A stretch of DNA of 64,000 nt from Bacillus halotolerans. Lineage in GTDB: Bacteria; Bacillota; Bacilli; Bacillales; Bacillaceae. Both the position numbers and the translations under genes were made by a program. The stretch lies in NCBI RefSeq assembly GCF_001517105.1, contig NZ_LPVF01000013.1:186001-250000 (forward strand). Reading direction: 5' to 3'. The notes below the pieces were generated by a model. The model was not told where the DNA came from. It saw only the letters and a list, made by a program, of their open reading frames with translations, and ran no database searches. Positions 35,596 through 44,369 of this stretch are shown here, in pieces (positions within the stretch are counted from its first letter, which is position 1; each line of letters opens with the position of its first letter).

Positions 35596-35623
35596 TGCAC
35601 GAAACCTCCTATCATCCTCTTAC

Positions 35624-35652
35624 ATGTTAGCTAATTCGGATACGTTTGACAA
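35624..35652 (-). promoter_or_regulatory. Predicted promoter of ypjD-dapB operon
   Basis: TTGTCA and TAACAT at 17-bp spacing on the minus strand, about 30 bases before ypjD. Both boxes are imperfect. Confidence 0.5.
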
Positions 35653-35666
35653 ATGTTTAAGCACGT

Positions 35667-35695
35667 TTGCTGTTTTCTTTTGCATCCACTATAAT
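35667..35695 (+). promoter_or_regulatory. Sigma-A promoter of ypjC
   Basis: TTGCTG and TATAAT at 17-bp spacing, about 40 bases upstream of the ypjC start. Confidence 0.75.
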
Positions 35696-35734
35696 ATAAA
35701 CGCTATCTAATGGAAGGAAAAGGGGTTTTGTGTG

Positions 35735-36607
35735 ATGCTTGGAGAAATTAGATTAAAAAACATATTTTTTATTTTAATCGGTGCAGCAATTTTTTCATTT
35801 GGCCTGGTTCATTTCAATATGCAAAACAATCTGGCAGAGGGTGGATTCACGGGAATTACGCTATTGCTTTATGCCCTTTTCCATATTAGTCCTTCTATTT
35901 CAAACCTGGTTTTGAATATCCCGATCTTTTTTATCGGCTGGCGTTTGCTGGGCAAGACGATGTTTGTATACACCCTAGTCGGTACTGTAGCACTGTCTTT
36001 ATTCCTCAGCATTTTTCAGCGATATGAAATACATATGCCCCTTCAGCATGATCTTGCGCTTGCCGCTTTATTTGCCGGCGTATTCATTGGAGCCGGCTTA
36101 GGCATTATTTTTAAGTTCGGCGGTACAACGGGCGGGGTTGATATCATTGCCCGTTTGGTCAATAAGTATTTTGGGATACCAATGGGCCGAACGATGTTTG
36201 CTTTCGATGCTTGCGTGATCATTTTATCATTGCTTACCTATCTCTCTTACAAAGAAGCCATGTACACATTGGTTGCCGTTTTTGTGGCGGCAAGACTGAT
36301 TGATTTTATACAGGAAGGCGGATACGCAGCTAAAGGTGCAACAATCATCTCTGCGAAAAACGACCAGATTCAGAAGAAAATTCTTGAGGAAATGGAACGG
36401 GGCGTTACCATTTTGAAAGGACAGGGATCCTACACGAAAGAGGATCTAGACGTGCTGTATTGTGTAGTGCCCAAAAACGAACTGGTCATGCTGAAAAGTG
36501 TGATCAACTCCATTGACCCTCATGCCTTTGTCGCGGTCAGCGATGTCCACGATGTGCTTGGGGAAGGATTTACACTCGATGAAAATAAAAATCCGCTCCC
36601 GCGCTAA
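35735..36607 (+). CDS. ypjC: YpjC, YitT-family membrane protein (DUF161/DUF2179)
   Basis: 290 residues. Four to five transmembrane helices in the first 190 residues are followed by a soluble DUF2179 domain (GATIISAKNDQIQKKILEEM ... DPHAFVAVSDVHDVLGEGF). YitT-family proteins are conserved in Firmicutes; transport is suspected but not shown. The ATG at 35735 is preferred to a GTG just before it; AAGGAAAAGGGG precedes both. It is divergent from the ypjD-dapB operon. Confidence 0.87.
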   Translation: MLGEIRLKNIFFILIGAAIFSFGLVHFNMQNNLAEGGFTGITLLLYALFHISPSISNLVLNIPIFFIGWRLLGKTMFVYTLVGTVALSLFLSIFQRYEIHMPLQHDLALAALFAGVFIGAGLGIIFKFGGTTGGVDIIARLVNKYFGIPMGRTMFAFDACVIILSLLTYLSYKEAMYTLVAVFVAARLIDFIQEGGYAAKGATIISAKNDQIQKKILEEMERGVTILKGQGSYTKEDLDVLYCVVPKNELVMLKSVINSIDPHAFVAVSDVHDVLGEGFTLDENKNPLPR

Positions 36608-36621
36608 TGTTTCTTGAATGA

Positions 36622-36644
36622 CAAAAGGCGGCTGCCGCCGCCCC
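36622..36644. terminator. Terminator between ypjC and ypjB
   Basis: GGCGG/CCGCC hairpin with TTTT on the minus strand; the genes converge here. Confidence 0.7.
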
Positions 36645-36650
36645 TCTTAC

Positions 36651-37445
36651 TCATTTTGGATAATCCCGCTTTTTTAGCTTCTTTTTCTCCGCTCTGTATT
36701 TTCTGTAACCGACATAAGTAAGTGCAGTAATGATGATACCGCCTGTAGTGATCATCACCCATAACAAAGACGGATCTGCATCATCCTCTTCCACCCTGTC
36801 AAATACACTCTTCAGATCGTTCTGGAGTAGGGAAAGCCGTTCAAGCTTTGTACTCTCGGTCATTTGCTGAAACCCCTCTTGCTCAATCACTTCAATATGT
36901 TTTCCGACTGTATCAAGCTGATCTTCTGATATATCGATTGTAAGACTTGGATAAATCAAATCATACAAGCTGATAAATTCGTTCCACTTTTCATGAAAGC
37001 TCGTACTTTCATTTTTTTGGACATCCTGCTTGAGTGCGGCAAAGACCTCCATAATCGGCTTCTCCAGTGACCCCCAAAGGGGATCAGACTGATTGTCAAC
37101 AGCATCCATCAGCATTCTGAACTGCGCGGCTGCTCTGAGCTTTTGTGTGTCTGATGCATCAGACTGTTTTAAACTCCGTACCATATCGTTATAGCCCAAA
37201 GTAATCTGGCGAATTTGGGCTCCAGTTAACATGCTGTCTTGCTTCTGTTTTTCAGCGGATTTTAATGTTTTTTCAAAATAAGATAAGACTTGCAGCGCCT
37301 CTTCATATTTCGACTGGCGGGTCATTTGAAAAACCGTATCGGATAAATCATTCAATTCCTTGAGGCTTCCCCGCTCTTCAGCCTTGGCATTCCCATTATA
37401 AAAAATAAGAGCAATCAACAAACAGATCGTCAGCTTTCGTTTCAT
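36651..37445 (-). CDS. ypjB: YpjB, sporulation-associated membrane-anchored protein
   Basis: 264 residues. A signal peptide (MKRKLTICLLIALIFYNGNA, cleavage near 22-24) precedes a helical extracellular part of about 210 residues (LNDLSDTVFQMTRQSKYEEA). A C-terminal transmembrane helix (WVMITTGGIIITALTYVGY) and basic tail end it. The family is known from Bacillus sporulation screens; molecular function is unknown. Start at 37445 follows GGGAGGGACCTGC. ypjA lies upstream. Confidence 0.87.
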   Translation of the reverse strand: MKRKLTICLLIALIFYNGNAKAEERGSLKELNDLSDTVFQMTRQSKYEEALQVLSYFEKTLKSAEKQKQDSMLTGAQIRQITLGYNDMVRSLKQSDASDTQKLRAAAQFRMLMDAVDNQSDPLWGSLEKPIMEVFAALKQDVQKNESTSFHEKWNEFISLYDLIYPSLTIDISEDQLDTVGKHIEVIEQEGFQQMTESTKLERLSLLQNDLKSVFDRVEEDDADPSLLWVMITTGGIIITALTYVGYRKYRAEKKKLKKRDYPK

Positions 37446-37513
37446 GCAGGTCCCTCCCACTCTCTCTCCTTACAGGATATGAAGGAAGGGACAAGGATAG
37501 ACCAAGATTGTCT

Positions 37514-38107
37514 TTACGTCAGTTGAAGCTTTGTTTGCTTTTTCGAAGTGACGAGATAGAAGGCAAGTCCGATTGAAAAGATGCTCAGCCAAAACGTTCC
37601 GTATCCTATGTCAGTCATATATTCAGAAAGCATGGAGTATTGCGGCATCATTCCAAACAGGTAATCAATGACATCATTATGAAGCGTCCAGACCGCAGCG
37701 ATAACAAGATGCCATAATGAAAATCGAAAATACGGGCTGTACAGCACCCCCTGGACAGCCATTGCAAAATGCGAGGCAATCAGCATATAGCCTTCCCATG
37801 GCAAATCACCCGTTACAGCTAATACGAGAAGATTCATTCCGACCGCCCACAAGCCATATTTCACGAGCGTCACTAACGCAAGCGCTTCAAAAAGCGGAGC
37901 ATTCCGCTTCATGAGAAAGGCCAGCAGCACAAACAAAAAGAAAAACGTTGCTGTCGGGCTGTCCGGGACAAAGATGAGGAAACGGGCCGGCGTCTCCAAA
38001 AGCTGAGGCAAGTACCAATAGTATCCGTAAACCGTTCCCAGAAAATTGATCGCTAAGACAAGAATAAGCATCGTTCGCTGTCCTAATACATATTGAAACC
38101 ATTTCAC
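37514..38107 (-). CDS. ypjA: YpjA, integral membrane protein (DUF1405)
   Basis: 197 residues with about five or six hydrophobic segments (TMLILVLAINFLGTVYGYYW, TATFFFLFVLLAFLM, LVIAAVWTLHNDVIDYLFGM). It matches the DUF1405 family found next to qcrC in Bacilli, which hints at a role with the electron-transport chain, although none has been shown. A terminator separates it from qcrC; ypjB follows 68 bases later. Confidence 0.86.
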   Translation of the reverse strand: MKWFQYVLGQRTMLILVLAINFLGTVYGYYWYLPQLLETPARFLIFVPDSPTATFFFLFVLLAFLMKRNAPLFEALALVTLVKYGLWAVGMNLLVLAVTGDLPWEGYMLIASHFAMAVQGVLYSPYFRFSLWHLVIAAVWTLHNDVIDYLFGMMPQYSMLSEYMTDIGYGTFWLSIFSIGLAFYLVTSKKQTKLQLT

Positions 38108-38149
38108 ATCAAATCAACTCTCAGTCTGTAAAAATAATGTGTCCATATA

Positions 38150-38175
38150 AAAAAGCTGACGCCTGGTCAGCTTTT
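38150..38175 (-). terminator. Terminator of qcrABC
   Basis: AAAAGCTGAC/GTCAGCTTTT hairpin with T run on the minus strand, between the qcrC stop and ypjA. Confidence 0.9.
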
Positions 38176-38217
38176 GATAATAAAAGTATATCCTTCCGTT
38201 TCGCAATTCACAATACG

Positions 38218-38985
38218 TTATTTTGCCGTTGTTTCGGAAATGAATTTCGCAAGTTCTTCAAGCTGCTTATCATTTCCTTTGAACACGCCTGCCGGCATTT
38301 GGCCTTTTCCTTCAACAGCGATCTTTTTGATTTCTTCCGGCTTCAGTCCGGTGTCTACCAATGAAGGCCCGGCCGCTCCGCCTTGAAGATTATCCCCGTG
38401 ACATGAAATACAGCCCTGCTCCTGAAAAATTTTATATCCTTCGGCACTGGTATCGATATCCGCTTCTTTTGTGATTTTCCCCTGCTCCTCCGCCTTTGCC
38501 CAGTCGTGAGTAGCTACGGACTGCCAGGTCAAAAATACAGCCGCGGAAATAGCCAAGAGCATCATCCCGACAGCCACGGGACGCTTCCAAGGCCTTCTTT
38601 CCGTTCCCCTGTCGAGAAATGGTGCCAAAAGCAGAGCGCCAAAGGCGATCCCCGGCATAATCATAGCGCCGACCACCGTAAAGCTCCCAGCGGCGTATTC
38701 GTATTTCAAAAGCTGATATAAGAAAAGAAAATACCAGTCCGGCAGCGGAATATAACCTGTATCCGTCGGGTCCGCCATCCGCTCCAAAGGCGGCTGGTGT
38801 ACAATCGTCAAAACAAGAAAACCGATCAGAAAGACAGCTCCGACCATCCATTCCTTCAATAGGAAATTTGGCCAGAAGGCTTCTGTTTTACCGGGATACT
38901 CTGAGTAATCCTTCGGTATATTCGGCTTTTTCTCAGCCGGTATCCTTGAGTCTCCTACAAATTTCATCCCTTTGCCCCGGTGCAT
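38218..38985 (-). CDS. qcrC: QcrC, cytochrome b/c subunit of menaquinol:cytochrome c reductase
   Basis: 255 residues. The N-terminal half resembles subunit IV of cytochrome b6f (PDWYFLFLYQLLKYEYAAG) with three transmembrane helices. The C-terminal domain carries a c-type heme site CISCH and an axial Met in KGQMPAG. Together with QcrA and QcrB it passes electrons from menaquinol to cytochrome c. It follows qcrB by 32 bases and ends at a terminator. Confidence 0.97.
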   Translation of the reverse strand: MHRGKGMKFVGDSRIPAEKKPNIPKDYSEYPGKTEAFWPNFLLKEWMVGAVFLIGFLVLTIVHQPPLERMADPTDTGYIPLPDWYFLFLYQLLKYEYAAGSFTVVGAMIMPGIAFGALLLAPFLDRGTERRPWKRPVAVGMMLLAISAAVFLTWQSVATHDWAKAEEQGKITKEADIDTSAEGYKIFQEQGCISCHGDNLQGGAAGPSLVDTGLKPEEIKKIAVEGKGQMPAGVFKGNDKQLEELAKFISETTAK

Positions 38986-39017
38986 GTCATCCCCTCCCTT
39001 TTATTCGCAGATCAAGT

Positions 39018-39692
39018 TTAAAGCGGTCCTGAAATCCCCTGCTTACGGATCATAATAAAGTGTGCGGCCATCAATCCAAACAAGGCGGCAGGAAGAAAGA
39101 ATACATGGATCGCAAAAAACCTAGTCAGCGTTTGGGCGCCTACAATATCCGGATGCCCTGCCAGGAGTGTTTTGACTTGCGTCCCGATCAAAGGAGTGGC
39201 CTCAGCGATCTGCAGCCCGACTTTTGTGGCAAACAGAGCCTTCATATCCCAAGGAAGCAAGTAGCCTGTAAACCCAAGCCCAAGCATGACAAAAAAGATT
39301 AACACACCGACTATCCAGTTCAGTTCCCGCGGCTTTTTATACGCCCCTTGGAAAAAGACCCTCAGCGTATGTAAAAACATCATCACAATGACCAAGCTGG
39401 CGCCCCAATGGTGCATTCCCCTGACAATCTGGCCGAATGCAACTTCATTTTGCAAATAATATACCGATTCCCAGGCATTTTTAATATCAGGTACATAGTA
39501 CATCGTTAAAAACATCCCAGACAACACTTGGATAACGGTTACAAAAAACGTCAGTCCCCCAAAACAGTACACAAACGCAGAGAAATGATGGGCGGGATTC
39601 ACATGTTCCGGCACTTCGTGATCGGCAATATCCCTCCACATCGGTGTAATATCAAGCCGTTCATCTACCCAGTCATAAATTTTGTTCAGCAT
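39018..39692 (-). CDS. qcrB: QcrB, cytochrome b subunit of menaquinol:cytochrome c reductase
   Basis: 224 residues, like cytochrome b6. It has four transmembrane helices and paired heme histidines in MHHWGASLVIVMMFLHTLRV and RFFAIHVFFLPAALFGLMAAH. The ATG at 39692 is one base after the qcrA stop (TGACATG), with GGAAGGGTG as ribosome site; the longer frame upstream overlaps qcrA and is not used. Confidence 0.96.
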   Translation of the reverse strand: MLNKIYDWVDERLDITPMWRDIADHEVPEHVNPAHHFSAFVYCFGGLTFFVTVIQVLSGMFLTMYYVPDIKNAWESVYYLQNEVAFGQIVRGMHHWGASLVIVMMFLHTLRVFFQGAYKKPRELNWIVGVLIFFVMLGLGFTGYLLPWDMKALFATKVGLQIAEATPLIGTQVKTLLAGHPDIVGAQTLTRFFAIHVFFLPAALFGLMAAHFIMIRKQGISGPL

Positions 39693-39693
39693 G

Positions 39694-40197
39694 TCACCCT
39701 TCCCCCTTAGGCTTTGCTTTTCCAAGATACAGGAAGCCGTCTTTAACTTCTTGCTCGTAATGATCAAGAGGCGCAAGCGGCGGCGTGCCCGGGACATTGG
39801 TGCCGTCTTTTTCATAGAGTCCGTAGTGGCAAGGACAGAAAAATTTATTCGGATTTTTAGGATCGCTGTTCCAGTTCACCGTACACCCCAAATGCTTACA
39901 AATTGGTGAAAGTGCTACAATCTCATCCCCATTTTTGAAAACCCAAGCTGATCTCGATTCTTCCGACTCATACCAGGCATCGACTTGATTAATTTTGAAA
40001 TCAAAGCGCTGCGGCTCTTTTGTCAGCTCATCTACGCTGACAACCTGAACCATGTCCTGCTTTCCTGTCGATTTTAATACCGGGTCGAGTGCAAAGCGAA
40101 CCATAGGCATGAGCATACTAGCCGCCATAAACCCCCCTACGCCTGTAAGCGTATAATTTAAAAATTGACGTCTCGATATATCATGTCTTCCGCCCAT
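39694..40197 (-). CDS. qcrA: QcrA, Rieske iron-sulfur protein
   Basis: 167 residues. The N-terminal twin-arginine-like region (DISRRQFLNYTLTGVGGFMA) forms the membrane anchor, and the Rieske 2Fe-2S motifs are CKHLGCTVNW and CPCHYG. It takes electrons from menaquinol at the outer face and passes them to cytochrome. First gene of qcrABC, with AGGGGGGAGAAGAG before the ATG. The RR motif suggests export through Tat. Confidence 0.97.
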   Translation of the reverse strand: MGGRHDISRRQFLNYTLTGVGGFMAASMLMPMVRFALDPVLKSTGKQDMVQVVSVDELTKEPQRFDFKINQVDAWYESEESRSAWVFKNGDEIVALSPICKHLGCTVNWNSDPKNPNKFFCPCHYGLYEKDGTNVPGTPPLAPLDHYEQEVKDGFLYLGKAKPKGEG

Positions 40198-40270
40198 CTC
40201 TTCTCCCCCCTCAAGGTCAACCCTGCAAACTGACTAAAATAGAAAATATTTCATAACTCTAGACACCCTC

Positions 40271-40299
40271 ATAATATATGAATCTCTCAGCAAGGTCAA
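40271..40299 (-). promoter_or_regulatory. Predicted sigma-A promoter of qcrABC
   Basis: TTGACC and TATTAT at 17-bp spacing on the minus strand, 75-100 bases before qcrA. Confidence 0.7.
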
Positions 40300-40341
40300 T
40301 ATAGCCAAAATATTGTTTATAAGGAAATGTAAGTGTTTTTA

Positions 40342-40788
40342 CTAAGCGTTCCATAACTGTAACAAAACGTTCAAAATTTCAGCTGTGCGTTCATCTAATA
40401 TTTTTCTTTTTATGGAGTCATTTAAGTGCTCTAACGGAACAGAAGGCGCAACAATCATCTTCCCCAATGACTCTTCGCTACTCCAATGATCATCAGCTGT
40501 CAGCAGTACAACATGCTGAAAATCTGATTTGACCTCCTCCTGTAAATCTTTCAGCCCTTGAACGGTATTTTCATTTCTATCAACATATGTATAAGCAGGC
40601 AATAAATATACCCGTCCTTTTAACTGCCTTTCCAATTCATCAGCTAGAAGCTGCGTAAATTCGCCTCTTTCTGCTGCTATTTTTAATTGGCTCCCCATCT
40701 TTATGTTAATTAATGGTATGACAGCGGTATCAATGTAATCTTTAGATTGTAAATAGTCCTTGGCATCAGGCATTTTCCACCTCATCAT
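40342..40788 (-). CDS. ypiF: YpiF, DUF2487 protein
   Basis: 148 residues with an alpha/beta soluble fold (HVVLLTADDHWSSEESLGKM). It is conserved in Bacillaceae between ypiB and qcrA, but its function is unknown. GGGGAGAACG precedes the start; a second in-frame ATG is the next codon. The arrangement ypiA-ypiB-ypiF-qcrABC is likely co-transcribed in part. Confidence 0.83.
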   Translation of the reverse strand: MMRWKMPDAKDYLQSKDYIDTAVIPLINIKMGSQLKIAAERGEFTQLLADELERQLKGRVYLLPAYTYVDRNENTVQGLKDLQEEVKSDFQHVVLLTADDHWSSEESLGKMIVAPSVPLEHLNDSIKRKILDERTAEILNVLLQLWNA

Positions 40789-40812
40789 CGTTCTCCCCTT
40801 TTTACGACAACG

Positions 40813-40836
40813 AGCCTTGCATTACACTGCAAGGCT
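40813..40836. other. Inverted repeat between ypiB and ypiF
   Basis: AGCCTTGCA ttacac TGCAAGGCT is a perfect 9-bp inverted repeat without a T run. It may stabilise or partly terminate the ypiAB transcript. Confidence 0.6.
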
Positions 40837-40843
40837 GGTCATG

Positions 40844-41383
40844 TTATGTGAGCTGATTCAATTGGCGCGATAATTGTTCAAATGCTTCTTTATCGTGACG
40901 ATCGAGCGCATCGTCAATGTCTTTTAATAATTTTTCTCTTTGGAATGTAGAAATGGCGTGCTCCAGGATTTGTTCAGCCAGCCCCTGATCTTTTTTGTTT
41001 TCAAACAGATCTTTCGGGATGTGAGGGTTGGACTCCAGCACCGCCGCATACTCAGGAGAACTGTAGGCTGAACGGAAATTAAGCTGGATAAACAAATCCT
41101 GCTGTTTATTTAATCTAATATCATGAAAAGATTTTTCCGCGTCGGTTGTCATGACATTCTCTTTATAAAACCGAAACGGAACTTCTTCAACACAATGTGT
41201 TGACATTATAATGCCTCTCGGGCAAAATTCTGCCTGCTCTACAAAATGAACCTTTTCCATTAAAGAATCGTGGCTCATTAAGTAGTTCAAGATCCATACG
41301 CACTCTCTGCGCTTTAGCTGATAATGGTTTAAAAACCAACGGATAAAATCCTTTTTCTCATTGACAGAAACAGGGGTCTGCAT
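40844..41383 (-). CDS. ypiB: YpiB, UPF0302 family protein
   Basis: 179 residues, soluble, helical ([20 protein letters not shown]), with a C-terminal IDEAL-like segment ([20 protein letters not shown]). It is conserved in Firmicutes; function is not established. The start at 41383 follows AGAGGAGGGAATTA; the 16 residues upstream in frame are not translated. ypiA lies 69 bases upstream. Confidence 0.87.
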   Translation of the reverse strand: MQTPVSVNEKKDFIRWFLNHYQLKRRECVWILNYLMSHDSLMEKVHFVEQAEFCPRGIIMSTHCVEEVPFRFYKENVMTTDAEKSFHDIRLNKQQDLFIQLNFRSAYSSPEYAAVLESNPHIPKDLFENKKDQGLAEQILEHAISTFQREKLLKDIDDALDRHDKEAFEQLSRQLNQLT

Positions 41384-41452
41384 GTAATTCCCTCCTCTAT
41401 CGTTCGTATAATCTATACTTATATGTTCCACATAAGCGGTTAAAATTCCTGC

Positions 41453-42724
41453 TTATCTCGAAAATTCATCCTCGATCCGCAAGATTATTTCTTCCAGCTC
41501 TTCATTGGCTCCATCTATTTCGAGTACCTTTTTCAATAGCGGCAGCGCTTCTTGTTGGAGGCCTTCTTCTAATAAAAAGGTTGCGTATTCGTATAAGAAA
41601 TCTCTGTCCTCACGATAGTGAAGAAAAGCAGCTTCAAAGGATTGTTTTGCTTCTTCGTACTGCTCTAATTCGGTGTAAGCGCTGGCCAGATACCAATTGT
41701 ATTTCGGATCTTCTTCCCCGTAGCCCCGCACCTCTTGAATCAGATCAATAATTTGCTCATAATCCTCTTCCTTATGATACACAGCAAGTAAAGTATGGAG
41801 TGCTTCGACGAAGCCAGGATCAAGAGCAAGCGCTTCCTGAAGAAGTTTTTTCCCTTCTTCTGACTTCCCGATTTTTAACGCCATCTTTGCGGCATAGAGG
41901 AAAAGCTCTTTGTTATATTCATCATACCTGATACCCTCTTTTGCCGTTTTTAATGCCTCTTCATACATCCCTTCAGCCTCATAGCTTTTTGAAAGCGGCA
42001 TATAAAGTGATGAATAGGATGGATCAAGCTCCTTTAAATCGGACAGCTGTTTAATAGCCGTTTTGATTAGTCCCGCCTGCGAGGCTGTAAATCCATAGCC
42101 GAAAATTGTATTAGGGTCAGGATTCTCATCTACAGCTTTTTCATACCATGGAATGGCCTCCTCAAAATCTCCTGATGCACTTAGCGATTCCGCCAATCTT
42201 TGGTGGACATTAACGCCTCCGATCTCACTCTGCTCCCCAGCCGTTCTTTTAAAATATTGAACAGCTTTTGCATAGGCTCCTTGAGTAAAGTATAGCTCGC
42301 CTAACGCAAAATCAATGATTGGTTCATTTTCAAGAATAGACTTTGCCTGTAAAAGCTTTTGCTCACTTACTTCGAACAGCCCCTGCATCTGATAAAGATC
42401 AGCCATGAGCAGCAGGCTTTCCGGATATGATGGGTCTGATTCCGGGATCGTTTCCAGCACAGCCAATGCTTTTTCTTCTTCGTCAATATCTATTAAAAGT
42501 TCAGCATAAAAATTCGTCAGTTCTGTTTCATTCGGATATAAATCATGCAAATCACTAATCAGTGAGATCGCTTTCTCTACATTTCCCCACTCGTAATAAA
42601 GCTGTGCTGCGATGGCTTTATCTTCATCATGAAGCTGTTTTTCGGCCTTCGAGAGGGTGTTGAGTCCCTTTTCTGTTTCTCCTGCTTCAACTAATTTTAT
42701 GGCTTCTTGAATTAATGTATTCAA
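41453..42724 (-). CDS. ypiA: YpiA, TPR-repeat protein
   Basis: 423 residues made of about 11 tetratricopeptide repeats (for example AIPWYEKAVDENPDPNTIFG and YNWYLASAYTELEQYEEAKQ), mostly acidic. It is a protein-protein interaction scaffold; YpiA has been proposed to act in sporulation or stress regulation but the partner is unknown here. The start is TTG at 42724, preceded by AAAGGATCGG; this gives the normal length. Confidence 0.86.
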   Translation of the reverse strand: MNTLIQEAIKLVEAGETEKGLNTLSKAEKQLHDEDKAIAAQLYYEWGNVEKAISLISDLHDLYPNETELTNFYAELLIDIDEEEKALAVLETIPESDPSYPESLLLMADLYQMQGLFEVSEQKLLQAKSILENEPIIDFALGELYFTQGAYAKAVQYFKRTAGEQSEIGGVNVHQRLAESLSASGDFEEAIPWYEKAVDENPDPNTIFGYGFTASQAGLIKTAIKQLSDLKELDPSYSSLYMPLSKSYEAEGMYEEALKTAKEGIRYDEYNKELFLYAAKMALKIGKSEEGKKLLQEALALDPGFVEALHTLLAVYHKEEDYEQIIDLIQEVRGYGEEDPKYNWYLASAYTELEQYEEAKQSFEAAFLHYREDRDFLYEYATFLLEEGLQQEALPLLKKVLEIDGANEELEEIILRIEDEFSR

Positions 42725-43072
42725 ATCGGACCGATCCTTTCTTTTCCTAACAACATCAATCATACATAAAAGTCTTATTTGTTCGGGTTAATCCTATCAT
42801 AATCCAGAGGATAGCCCTCGGCAAATAAGATGCTTACACTGTACGTCAAGGAATTTCTGAGTCTTATTAGTTTATCAAAAGATCCTGCGATAGCAAATAA
42901 AAAAAGGAAGATAGCCCTCTATTACAGTAAAGCAGCCCTTGACCTGCCGACTTGTAAGTAAAGCCCCCCTCCCTCTTTTGTGTTTTTATATTCCTCTATA
43001 AGACAGGCTATGTTTTTTTCCTTCAGTTTATGACTGATAAACGCTCACACAACAAATCCTGAAGCATAAACT
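42725..43072. other. Intergenic region between aroE and ypiA
   Basis: About 350 bases without a convincing gene. It holds the aroE-side hairpin at 43053-43082, and a direct repeat GATAGCCCTC at 42810-42819 and 42910-42919, exactly 100 bp apart. No strong promoter for ypiA was recognised. Confidence 0.6.
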
Positions 43073-43082
43073 TCAGGATTTG
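43053..43082 (-). terminator. Terminator of the trp-aro supraoperon
   Basis: CAAATCCTGAAG/CTTCAGGATTTG hairpin (12-bp stem) overlapping the aroE stop. The T run is modest. Confidence 0.8.
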
Positions 43083-44359
43083 TTTGAAAGCTTATTTAAA
43101 TGATCAAAAAAGTTTGGATATGACACATGAATGGCGTCTGTCTGTCCGATCTCAATCGGCTCCTCTGTTAAACAGGAAGCTATGCCTAGCATCATCCCGA
43201 TCCGATGATCTCCATGACTTGATACTTTCGCGCCGCCTTTGAGAGTTTGTTTGCCGTATACCTTCATTCCGTCTTCAGTCGGTTCAATCTCAGCACCGAG
43301 CTTTCGAAGCTCTGAAACAACTGTATCGATACGGTTCGTTTCTTTCACTTTAAGCTCTGCGGCATCCTTAATGACTGTTGTTCCTTCCGCCTGAGTCGCA
43401 AGTAGCGCAATAATAGGAATCTCATCAATCAAACGCGGAATCATATCTCCGCTAATTTCAACCGCTTTAAGAGATGACGTTTCAATGATCAAATCTCCAT
43501 AAGGCTCTGCGCTTTCGTCAACAGATGGTTTGATTTCAAGCTTTGCCCCCATGTTTTGAAGCACATCGATGACACCTGTCCGAGTCGGATTTAACCCCAC
43601 GTTTTTCAGTACAATTCTGCTGTTTGGAATCATTGCGCCAGCTGCAAGGAAAAACGCGGCTGAAGAAATATCTCCGGGAACAAAAATATCTGCAGCCGTA
43701 AGCTGCTGGCCGCCTTTTATGGAGACACTTGTCTTGTCCTCTGCCAGTTTCACTCCGAAAGCAGACAGCATCCGTTCAGTATGATCTCTGGATTTATGAG
43801 GCTCGGTGACAGTGGTAGTTCCCTCAGCCTGCAACCCGGCAAGCAGAACAGCCGATTTAATTTGAGCGCTGGCCACAGGTGATACATAGTCAATGCCTTT
43901 TAATGTACCGCCGCTTACTGACAGCGGTGTAAATTCTCCGCCGGCTCTGCCGTCAATTTTAGCGCCCATTTGTTTCAGAGGCTCTGTTACACGTTTCATT
44001 GGGCGTTTCGCAATGCTTTCATCCCCAGCTACCGCGCTGTAAAAAGGACGGCCCGCAAGGATTCCGAGCATCAGACGAATCGTTGTGCCTGAATTACCGA
44101 CGTCTAACAGACTTTCTGGTTCTCGCAGGGAATCCATCCCTTTCCCGTGAATGACTACATCACTGCCGTTTCGCTCAATTTGAACACCCATCTTACTAAA
44201 GCAATCGATGGTGCTCAGACAGTCTGCTCCCGGCAGAAAATTTTTAACAGTTGTTGTGCCTTTCGCAAGCGCGCCAAACATAACAGAGCGGTGAGAAATA
44301 GATTTATCACCGGGAACATGTATTTCGCCGTTTAACGCCTGCACCTTTTCTCTTTTCAT
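43073..44359 (-). CDS. aroE: EPSP synthase (3-phosphoshikimate 1-carboxyvinyltransferase)
   Basis: 428 residues with the two-domain inside-out barrel. Substrate motifs [10 protein letters not shown] (near 17-26), [15 protein letters not shown] and RIKETNRID-like [10 protein letters not shown] are present. It adds enolpyruvate to shikimate-3-phosphate, the sixth step of the shikimate pathway and the target of glyphosate. The start at 44359 follows GAGGTGGAAACA. Last gene of the supraoperon, 10 bases after tyrA. Confidence 0.97.
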   Translation of the reverse strand: MKREKVQALNGEIHVPGDKSISHRSVMFGALAKGTTTVKNFLPGADCLSTIDCFSKMGVQIERNGSDVVIHGKGMDSLREPESLLDVGNSGTTIRLMLGILAGRPFYSAVAGDESIAKRPMKRVTEPLKQMGAKIDGRAGGEFTPLSVSGGTLKGIDYVSPVASAQIKSAVLLAGLQAEGTTTVTEPHKSRDHTERMLSAFGVKLAEDKTSVSIKGGQQLTAADIFVPGDISSAAFFLAAGAMIPNSRIVLKNVGLNPTRTGVIDVLQNMGAKLEIKPSVDESAEPYGDLIIETSSLKAVEISGDMIPRLIDEIPIIALLATQAEGTTVIKDAAELKVKETNRIDTVVSELRKLGAEIEPTEDGMKVYGKQTLKGGAKVSSHGDHRIGMMLGIASCLTEEPIEIGQTDAIHVSYPNFFDHLNKLSNKS

Positions 44360-44369
44360 TGTTTCCACC

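Noticed and set aside
38432..38851. 139-residue minus-strand frame within qcrC
   Set aside because: It is another frame of qcrC; the heme-binding CISCH and subunit IV motifs are in the annotated frame.
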